NCBI GenBank assembly: GCA_003131925.1
Contig: PKWC01000204.1
Span: 1-5,810 of the forward strand
DNA from: Alphaproteobacteria bacterium
GTDB lineage: Bacteria; Pseudomonadota; Alphaproteobacteria; Micropepsales; Micropepsaceae
Direction of reading: 5' to 3'
DNA: 5,810 nucleotides
Part shown: one piece after another, positions 1 to 4,215 of the stretch
Position numbering within the stretch: position 1 is the stretch's first letter
Layout of the letters: each line of letters begins with the position of its first letter
Notes under the pieces: generated by a model
Told to the model about the DNA's origin: nothing
Database searches by the model: none
What the model saw: only the letters and a program-made list of their open reading frames with translations
Position numbers and translations under genes: made by a program

Positions 1-5
1 ACCCA

Positions 6-39
6 ATTCCCTCACAGGCTCTCCTGCGGGAATGACAAG
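6..39. repeat. REP-like palindromic repeat, left edge
   Basis: ATTCCC (6-11) is the inverse of GGGAAT (28-33), and CAGG (15-18) pairs with CCTG (23-26) around a CTCT loop, giving an imperfect hairpin followed by GACAAG. The 14-base string at 26-39 recurs exactly as its reverse complement at 5788-5801, at the other end of the window. Short palindromes of this sort are common intergenic repeats in Hyphomicrobiales genomes. That it is a genome-wide family is inference, since only two copies are visible here. Confidence 0.55.
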
Positions 40-84
40 CTTAAGTGATTCATCCTCATCGAATTGCGCTTTCTCCACTGTACC

Positions 85-112
85 TTGACATGGGACTTTG
101 CCCGGGTAGTTT
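85..112 (+). promoter_or_regulatory. Candidate housekeeping promoter of rpmG
   Basis: A perfect -35 hexamer TTGACA (85-90), read as CTTGAC in the alphaproteobacterial style, is followed after 16 bases by TAGTTT (107-112), a weak -10 with three of six consensus matches. It lies 30 bases upstream of the rpmG start. The -35 is convincing and the -10 is not, so the call is tentative. The rest of 40-142 shows no other gene or clear signal. Confidence 0.4.
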
Positions 113-142
113 GGCCGCCGCTTTCAACAACAGGCGCCCTCG

Positions 143-310
143 ATGGCGAAGCCGACGACCTCGAAAATCCGTCTGAACAGCTCCGGAGATACCGGGTTCT
201 TCTACGTGACCAAGAAGAACACCCGCACGATGACGGAGAAGTTCTCGATGAAGAAATACGATCCCGTGCTGCGCAAGCATGTGGAATTCAAGGAAGGCAA
301 GATCAAATAG
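143..310 (+). CDS. rpmG: 50S ribosomal protein L33
   Basis: This 55-residue basic protein is bacterial ribosomal protein L33, a small component of the large subunit near the E site. The sequence starts MAKPTTSKIRLNSSGDTGFF, continues with YVTKKNTRTMTEKF and ends in KYDPVLRKHVEFKEGKIK, the standard L33 signature at exactly the usual alphaproteobacterial length. It has no cysteines, so it is the zinc-free form and not the four-cysteine zinc-ribbon paralogue. The ATG at 143 gives the expected N-terminus; the upstream sequence has no strong Shine-Dalgarno motif, only a weak AGG at 132-134. It stands alone, with its own candidate promoter and an intrinsic terminator directly behind, so it is probably a monocistronic, highly expressed housekeeping gene. 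Identification rests on recognised family sequence. Confidence 0.96.
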   Translation: MAKPTTSKIRLNSSGDTGFFYVTKKNTRTMTEKFSMKKYDPVLRKHVEFKEGKIK

Positions 311-332
311 GCGGGCTTCCCGACGAAGGAGC

Positions 333-364
333 GCGCGCCCGGCCCCTGGCCCGGCGCGCTTTTT
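333..364 (+). terminator. Intrinsic terminator of rpmG
   Basis: A 12-base arm at 333-344 pairs with 348-359 around a CCT loop with a single C-C mismatch, and the stem is followed directly by TTTTT (360-364). This is a textbook Rho-independent terminator placed 22 bases after the rpmG stop. It separates rpmG from the aldehyde dehydrogenase gene, which therefore needs its own promoter in 365-447; I could not identify a convincing one there. Confidence 0.9.
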
Positions 365-459
365 GTTGGCGCGGCGGCGCGGCCAGCCAGATTTCCGTTC
401 AGTTTCGCGGCTGCGAGTCCTAAACTCTCGCCCGAGCAGCATTCGACAGGAGAACCACA

Positions 460-1950
460 ATGGCGGCAGCACTCAATTGGCATGAGCAGGCGAAGGCACT
501 CGACTTCCGTTCGCAGGCATTCATCGGCGGCAAATATGTGCCGGCGGCGAGCGGAGAGACGTTCGAGAACATTTCGCCAATCGACGGCAAGCTGCTCGCC
601 CGTGTCGCGGCTTGCGACAAGGAAGATGTCGACCGGGCCGTTAAAGCCGCACGGACGGCCTTCAACAAAGGCGCGTGGGCCGATGCGCCGCCGAAGCAGC
701 GCAAGCGCACGCTGCAGAAATTCGCCGATCTGATCATCAAGCATGCCGACGAGCTCGCGCTGCTCGAGACGCTCGACATGGGAAAGCCGATCGGCTTCGC
801 ACGCAGCATCGACATCAACGCCGTGGCCGAGACCGTGCGCTGGTACGCGGAAGCCATCGACAAGATCTATGACGAGATCGCGCCGACGCCGAAAAACGCG
901 CTGGGAATGATCACGCGCGAACCCCTCGGCGTGGTTGCAGCGGTGGTGCCGTGGAATTTCCCACTGCTGATGGCGGCCTGGAAATTCGGACCGGCTCTTG
1001 CTGCCGGCAATTCTCTGATTCTGAAGCCTGCCGAACAATCGCCGCTCTCGGCGCTGCGCGTCGCGGAGCTGGCAGCCGAAGCCGGGATTCCCGAAGGTGT
1101 ATTCAACGTCGTGCCGGGATACGGCGAGACCGCCGGGCAGGCGATCGGGCGCCACATGGATGTAGACGCAGTCGCGTTCACTGGCTCGACGGAAGTCGGA
1201 AAGTTCTTCCTCAAATATTCCGGCGAATCCAACATGAAAGCCGTCAGCCTCGAATGCGGCGGCAAGACGCCCAACATCGTCTTTGCGGACACGCCCAATC
1301 TTGATGCCGCGGCGCAGGGTGCAGCATCCGGAATCTTCTTCAACTCCGGGCAGGTCTGCGTCGCCGCCTCGCGGCTTCTCGTCGAAGAGTCGATTCACGA
1401 TGCCTTCGTCGAGAAGGTGAAGGCGATGGCGAACATCTTCCAGCCCGGTGATCCGCTTGATACCAAGACAATGATGGGATCGATGGTCGACAAGACGCAG
1501 ATGGACCGCGTCCTCTCCTATGTGGAGAAGGGCAAGAAAGACGGCGCGTCGCTCGCGGTGGGCGGCCGCCAGGTTCGCGAAAGCTCGGGCGGATATTACA
1601 TCGAGCCAACCATCTTCGATGGCGTCGCCAACGACATGACGATCGCCCGCGAGGAGATTTTTGGCCCCGTGCTCGCCACGCTTTCCTTCAAGGACACGGA
1701 CGAGGCGGTGAAGATCGCCAATGATTCGATCTACGGTTTGCAGGCTTGTCTGTGGACCAATGATCTGTCGAAGGCGCTCAAGGTATCCCGTGCGCTGCGC
1801 GCCGGCACCGTCAATGTGAACAATGTAGATGGCGGGGGGATCGAAGTGCCGTTCGGCGGCTACAAGCAATCGGGCTTCGGCCGCGACAAGTCGCTGCACG
1901 CGATCGACAAATACACGCAGCTGAAGACGACGTACATCACGTTTGGCTGA
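460..1950 (+). CDS. PuuC-like NAD(P)+-dependent aldehyde dehydrogenase
   Basis: A cytosolic aldehyde dehydrogenase of 496 residues, the normal length for the classical ALDH superfamily, which oxidises aldehydes to carboxylic acids with NAD(P)+. Visible motifs in order: PWNFP (164-168) with the oxyanion-stabilising Asn166; KPAEQSP (189-195) with cofactor-binding Lys189; the Rossmann turn FTGSTEVG (240-247); LECGGK (264-269) with general base Glu265; FNSGQVC (294-300) with catalytic Cys300; EEIFGPV (398-404); PFGGYKQSG (464-472). From recollection it most resembles Escherichia coli PuuC, the gamma-glutamyl-gamma-aminobutyraldehyde dehydrogenase of putrescine breakdown, including WYAEAIDK and the SGFGRDKSLHAIDKYTQLKT end. 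No other putrescine genes are adjacent, so the substrate is open: other omega-aminoaldehydes, 3-hydroxypropanal or simple aliphatic aldehydes are possible. The start is fixed by AGGAGA (448-453), six bases before ATG. Family certain, substrate uncertain. Confidence 0.93.
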   Translation: MAAALNWHEQAKALDFRSQAFIGGKYVPAASGETFENISPIDGKLLARVAACDKEDVDRAVKAARTAFNKGAWADAPPKQRKRTLQKFADLIIKHADELALLETLDMGKPIGFARSIDINAVAETVRWYAEAIDKIYDEIAPTPKNALGMITREPLGVVAAVVPWNFPLLMAAWKFGPALAAGNSLILKPAEQSPLSALRVAELAAEAGIPEGVFNVVPGYGETAGQAIGRHMDVDAVAFTGSTEVGKFFLKYSGESNMKAVSLECGGKTPNIVFADTPNLDAAAQGAASGIFFNSGQVCVAASRLLVEESIHDAFVEKVKAMANIFQPGDPLDTKTMMGSMVDKTQMDRVLSYVEKGKKDGASLAVGGRQVRESSGGYYIEPTIFDGVANDMTIAREEIFGPVLATLSFKDTDEAVKIANDSIYGLQACLWTNDLSKALKVSRALRAGTVNVNNVDGGGIEVPFGGYKQSGFGRDKSLHAIDKYTQLKTTYITFG

Positions 1951-1983
1951 CGCGGTTATTGAGTGCTTTGAATTAAGATAATT

Positions 1984-2062
1984 GTCATGGCCCGGTTTAG
2001 CCTGTCCTCCGGCCGCGCTTCGCGCGGACCGGGGGGCGACAGCGGAGACCGGGCCACCCAGT
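1984..2062. repeat. REP-like palindromic element A (long, branched hairpin)
   Basis: The outer arm TGGCCCGGT (1988-1996) pairs perfectly with ACCGGGCCA (2048-2056). Inside, CTGTC (2002-2006) pairs with GACAG (2038-2042), and CCGCGC (2013-2018) pairs with GCGCGG (2022-2027) around TTC. The element begins GTCATGGCCCG and ends CGGGCCACCCAGT. It lies between the convergent ALDH and LLM genes and starts 33 bases after the ALDH stop, so it could also end transcription or protect the mRNA 3' end. The 1951-2163 gap holds no protein gene that I can support. Confidence 0.7.
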
Positions 2063-2090
2063 CTTGGTTGCCGACCGTGTGTAGCTTCCA

Positions 2091-2120
2091 ACTGGTTGGC
2101 CCGCTTGCGCGGGCCATGAC
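2091..2120. repeat. REP-like palindromic element B (short, inverted copy)
   Basis: A perfect 8-bp stem (2097-2104 with 2109-2116) around a TTGC loop. The element starts ACTGGTTGGCCCG and ends CGGGCCATGAC. Its outer ends are the reverse complement of element A: 2110-2120 matches 1984-1994 exactly, and 2091-2103 matches 2050-2062 at 12 of 13 positions. The two therefore form a head-to-head pair separated by 28 bases, like the paired REP units (BIMEs) of enterobacteria. B is much shorter, lacking the internal arm of A. Confidence 0.7.
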
Positions 2121-2163
2121 ACTAAGAGCTGTGGCGATTGAGTCTGGAACAGCTGCAATCGTC

Positions 2164-3009
2164 TCAACTGCCCGTTTGCTTTATCATTTCCGCCCAACGG
2201 TCGAGAATTGGTAGGACCTTGTCGGCGCTGGCTGGCGGAAGCGTTGTCACTACACGCGGAACGCCCAGTTCGGCGAAGCGCTTGATTGAATCAGCTTCGA
2301 GCCTGGCATTCCAGGCGGTGATCGGAACGTCGGCCGCGTCCCGCCCCACTTCCTTCAGCATCGTGTGGTATTGCGGCAGGATTTTTTCGAGCCCGTTCGC
2401 GCTGACGATCGGCAACCAGCCATCGCCATAGCGGATCGCGCGACGCGCACCTTGCGGAAATCCTCCGCCAACAATGATGGGCGGCCAGGGTTTCTGCGCC
2501 GGCTTGGGCCAAGCGAAAACCGGATCGAATTTCACGATCTCTCCGTGATATTCCGCCTCCGGCTTCGTCCAGATTTCCTTCATGGCTTCGACGCTCTCCC
2601 GCACGCGCAGAAAGCGCGTCTCGAACACCGTGCCGTGGTTCTCCATCTCGTCCTGGTTCCATCCGCCGCCGATGCCGAACAGAAAGCGCCCCCCGGAGAC
2701 CTGGTCGATAGACGCAACGAGCTTCGCCGTCTGAATGACATCGCGCTGCTGGACGAGACAGATGCCCGTGGCGACCTTGAGCGTTTTCGTCACGGCAGCC
2801 GCGGCCGTCAGCGTCACGAAGGGGTCTATGACGTCGTAATATTCCTTCGGCAACTCACCTCCGCCCGGGTAGGGAGTTTTTCGCGACACCGGAATGTGGG
2901 AATGCTCCGGCGCCCAGAGAGATTCAAATCCGCGCTCTTCGAGAGCATGGGCGAGTTCAATGGGTCCGATCGAGTGTTCCGTAAAGAAAATCGCCGCGCC
3001 AAACAGCAT
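2164..3009 (-). CDS. LLM class (luciferase-like) flavin/F420-dependent oxidoreductase
   Basis: A 281-residue cytosolic TIM-barrel protein of the bacterial luciferase-like superfamily, which uses reduced FMN or coenzyme F420 for hydride transfer or monooxygenation. Family features: N-terminal strand MLFGAAIFF; GFESLWAPEHSHIP (27-40); LKVATGICLVQQRDVIQTAK (77-96); the strongly conserved LDQ-type segment IDQVSGGRFLFGIGGGW (101-117); IIVGGG (178-183) and YGDGWLP (194-200) near the C-terminal phosphate-binding side. Length and pattern resemble the Rv2161c-type probable F420-dependent oxidoreductases. Substrate unknown. F420 use is doubtful because many alphaproteobacteria do not make it. The ATG at 3009 matches the family N-terminus, but no Shine-Dalgarno sequence precedes it, so translation may be weak or SD-independent. 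It is convergent with ALDH and divergent from the DUF1236 gene; no operon partner. Family confident, function not. Confidence 0.88.
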   Translation of the reverse strand: MLFGAAIFFTEHSIGPIELAHALEERGFESLWAPEHSHIPVSRKTPYPGGGELPKEYYDVIDPFVTLTAAAAVTKTLKVATGICLVQQRDVIQTAKLVASIDQVSGGRFLFGIGGGWNQDEMENHGTVFETRFLRVRESVEAMKEIWTKPEAEYHGEIVKFDPVFAWPKPAQKPWPPIIVGGGFPQGARRAIRYGDGWLPIVSANGLEKILPQYHTMLKEVGRDAADVPITAWNARLEADSIKRFAELGVPRVVTTLPPASADKVLPILDRWAEMIKQTGS

Positions 3010-3117
3010 CGTTGCACCAGAGGTTGATTGCGGGGGTCATTTTGCGCCGCGCCCAATGGGTTCGGCAATCCCGCTGTTGCAGACATGCGACTGAGCAATG
3101 CGGCAATTCTGCGGCGC

Positions 3118-3142
3118 GGAACCGCGATAGCAAGGAGGCGTT
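3118..3142 (+). promoter_or_regulatory. EcfG-type (general stress response) promoter
   Basis: GGAAC (3118-3122), a 16-base spacer and CGTT (3139-3142) match the known alphaproteobacterial EcfG consensus GGAAC-N16/17-CGTT completely. It sits 51 bases upstream of the DUF1236 start on the same strand, a usual promoter distance, and predicts a transcript start near 3149-3152. The match to all nine conserved positions in an intergenic region is hard to dismiss as chance, but use of the site is inference. Confidence 0.7.
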
Positions 3143-3148
3143 TGTTCA

Positions 3149-3190
3149 ATGACCGATGACGGTCGATGCTGCGGGCTTATCAGGAGATAA
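3149..3190 (+). other. Possible 13-codon leader ORF upstream of the DUF1236 gene
   Basis: ATG at 3149 opens a 13-codon frame, MTDDGRCCGLIRR, closed by TAA at 3188-3190, three bases before the DUF1236 ATG and inside that gene's Shine-Dalgarno zone. An AAGGAGG (3132-3138) lies ten bases before the ATG, and tandem Cys codons occur at positions 7-8. However, the EcfG-type promoter spacer contains that AAGGAGG, so a transcript from it would start at about the ATG and lack the SD. Translation is therefore unproven and could be chance. The frame also holds the small inverted repeat GACCG-ATGA-CGGTC (3151-3164). Confidence 0.2.
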
Positions 3191-3193
3191 CTC

Positions 3194-3733
3194 ATGAGAC
3201 TGCCAATCCTGGCCCTGGCCACCGCAGCGCTTCTGTGCGGCGCGTCTGTTGTATCGGCGCAGGAAAGCCCCAACGGCGGTGCACCTTCCAGTGACCAAAA
3301 TCGCAATCAGAAGGAGCGATCAAACGACCAGGTGAAGCAACCCGGCGCGGGTCAGGAGGCCGAACCGCGCAACACGGGTTCTGAGGGAGTGCGACCCGGC
3401 AATGCGGCCTCGCACGACACGGAGCACACCCAGCTCCAGGGCGGACAGATGTTGCGTGGAGGAGAGATGCGCGGCGGTGTTCGCAGCCTGACCGTCGAAC
3501 AGAAGACGAATTTGCGCGAAACAGTTCTACGCACCGGACCGCGGGTGACGAACATCAATTTCCGCATCGGCGTAGGAGCGGTCGTTCCGCGCACCGTCCG
3601 GCTGGTTGCGGTGCCCCAACCGATCATCGCCATCTATCCGGAATGGAGCGGCGACCTGTTCTTCGACTATGGCGACGAAATCGTCGTGGTCGCACCGGAC
3701 ACGATGCAGATCGTCGGCGTTCTTCCGCTCTGA
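3194..3733 (+). CDS. Secreted DUF1236-domain protein, probable stress-induced periplasmic protein
   Basis: A 179-residue exported protein of unknown function. Residues 1-22 form a short Sec signal peptide: basic Arg2, hydrophobic core LALATAALLCGASVV, and a VSA/QE cleavage site after Ala22. Cys15 lies within the core without a proper lipobox, so it is probably not a lipoprotein. Residues 23-97 are a polar, low-complexity Gly/Gln/Asn/Glu-rich linker, probably disordered. Residues 98-179 form the DUF1236 domain: LTVEQKTNLRETVL, RVTNINFRIGVGAVVPRTV, IYPEW (147-151) and a closing GDEIVVVAPDTMQIVGVLPL. The family is typical of Hyphomicrobiales and has no established function. The start is supported by AGGAG (3182-3186), seven bases before ATG. 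An EcfG-type promoter upstream suggests induction in the general stress response. Monocistronic, followed by a hairpin. Confidence 0.88.
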   Translation: MRLPILALATAALLCGASVVSAQESPNGGAPSSDQNRNQKERSNDQVKQPGAGQEAEPRNTGSEGVRPGNAASHDTEHTQLQGGQMLRGGEMRGGVRSLTVEQKTNLRETVLRTGPRVTNINFRIGVGAVVPRTVRLVAVPQPIIAIYPEWSGDLFFDYGDEIVVVAPDTMQIVGVLPL

Positions 3734-3743
3734 CGAACTCGAT

Positions 3744-3769
3744 GGAAGGGCGGTGGTTGCCGCCCTTCC
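3744..3769. terminator. Hairpin in the convergent gap after the DUF1236 gene
   Basis: A perfect 10-bp stem pairs GGAAGGGCGG (3744-3753) with CCGCCCTTCC (3760-3769) around a six-base loop, starting 11 bases after the DUF1236 stop and ending 28 bases before the dodecin stop. No real T-tract follows on either strand (TGTCGTCT on +), so it may be an atypical terminator or an mRNA-end stabiliser usable in either direction. Confidence 0.65.
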
Positions 3770-3796
3770 TGTCGTCTCCGCCCGGCTTGGTATGAA

Positions 3797-4021
3797 CTAG
3801 CCTTCGTATTTGAAGGAGAGCGAAACGCGGGCGCGATAAGCGACGACCTTGCCGTTCTCGACCTTCATGTCCAGCTTTTTGACTTCGGCGACGCGCAGAT
3901 CTCGCAACGATCGCGATGCGGTTTCGACGGCCGATTTCGCCGCATCTTCCCACGAAGTCGGGCTGGTTCCGATGATCTCGGTGACACGATAGACGGCGGC
4001 GGCGGATTTGGACTTGGCCAT
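3797..4021 (-). CDS. Dodecin family protein
   Basis: A 74-residue protein of the dodecin family, small beta-alpha-beta-beta proteins that assemble into hollow dodecamers, classically storing or buffering flavins. Evidence: VYRVTEIIGTSPTSWEDAAK (10-29) gives the first strand and the GTS turn; a helix to about residue 40; then LRDLRVAEVKKLDMKVENGK and VVAYRARVSLSFKYEG, the two long antiparallel strands with the usual FKYE end. Compared from memory with Halobacterium dodecin, the flavin-stacking Trp36 position is Val44 and the Gln55 position is Arg63, so canonical flavin binding is doubtful. The frame is open up to 4105, but the Met at 4021 is chosen because it follows AGGAGAGG (4026-4033) closely, gives the family N-terminus, and the upstream extension overlaps a candidate promoter and reads as non-family sequence. 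Convergent with the DUF1236 gene and divergent from the ThDP enzyme. Confidence 0.92.
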   Translation of the reverse strand: MAKSKSAAAVYRVTEIIGTSPTSWEDAAKSAVETASRSLRDLRVAEVKKLDMKVENGKVVAYRARVSLSFKYEG

Positions 4022-4024
4022 GTT

Positions 4025-4080
4025 TCCTCTCCTGCCGGCTCCCTGAAGCGACAACCGCTGTTCTCCGGCAGTTGGGAGGA
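4025..4080 (-). promoter_or_regulatory. Dodecin leader with SD-masking inverted repeat
   Basis: On the minus strand CTGCCGG (4071-4065) pairs with CCGGCAG (4038-4032), and outside it TCCTC (4080-4076) can pair with GAGGA (4029-4025), which is part of the Shine-Dalgarno stretch. A small AGCG/CGCT stem lies in the loop. Folded in full, the structure would hide the dodecin ribosome-binding site. Whether the outer arm is transcribed depends on the real start site. Function is inference. Confidence 0.35.
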
Positions 4081-4105
4081 TACCCCTGCTTTCCGCCAAA
4101 CCCAA
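4077..4105 (-). promoter_or_regulatory. Candidate promoter of the dodecin gene
   Basis: On the minus strand TTGGGT (4105-4100) is separated by exactly 17 bases from TATCCT (4082-4077), with three and four consensus matches. A transcript would start near 4070, giving a leader of about 50 bases. The spacing is ideal but the hexamers are moderate, so this is a candidate only. Confidence 0.35.
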
Positions 4106-4123
4106 CCCGTGCGGCTCTATTCC

Positions 4124-4141
4124 ACCGCGGAACGCGGTTTT
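4124..4141 (+). other. Short GC hairpin with T-tract in the leader region of the ThDP gene
   Basis: ACCGCG (4124-4129) pairs with CGCGGT (4133-4138) around GAA, followed by TTTT (4138-4141) and then C. It resembles a small terminator reading rightwards, yet lies 75 bases before the ThDP-enzyme start and upstream of the dodecin gene. It could stop stray transcription into the ThDP gene or act as an attenuator if the promoter is further left. I found no convincing promoter for the ThDP gene in 4106-4215. Confidence 0.35.
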
Positions 4142-4215
4142 CGGCTTCCCTTATCCCGGCCGCATCCTAAGATCGCACCACGTGCCCCAGGCCCGGGGGC
4201 GGCGACGGGTGAAAC

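Noticed and set aside
202..2091. 629-codon open frame on the minus strand across rpmG, its terminator and the whole ALDH gene
   Set aside because: It is antisense to two well-supported genes, has Arg/His-rich composition typical of the reverse frame of GC-rich coding DNA, and shows no recognisable domain.
1987..2214. 75-codon plus-strand frame in the ALDH-LLM gap
   Set aside because: It runs through both REP-like palindromes and into the end of the LLM gene; the palindromes explain the sequence better than coding.
2365..3027. 220-codon plus-strand frame antisense to the LLM oxidoreductase
   Set aside because: Composition is that of a reverse-frame shadow, with no family features, and the minus-strand gene has clear LLM motifs throughout.
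3044..3117. Inverted repeat GCGCCGC (3044-3050) / GCGGCGC (3111-3117) and direct repeat CGGCAAT (3063-3069, 3101-3107) in the LLM-DUF1236 gap
   Set aside because: These are short and GC-biased with wide spacing, and are expected by chance in such DNA; no operator symmetry around a promoter could be supported.
4022..4105. N-terminal extension of dodecin by 28 residues to an upstream ATG at 4105
   Set aside because: The extension is not dodecin-like, overlaps the candidate promoter, and the internal ATG at 4021 has a strong AGGAGAGG in front of it.
4129..4153. Second EcfG promoter (GGAAC at 4129-4133) before the ThDP gene
   Set aside because: The -10 position holds CTTA or TTAT at 16-17 bases, not CGTT, and the GGAAC is part of the small hairpin.
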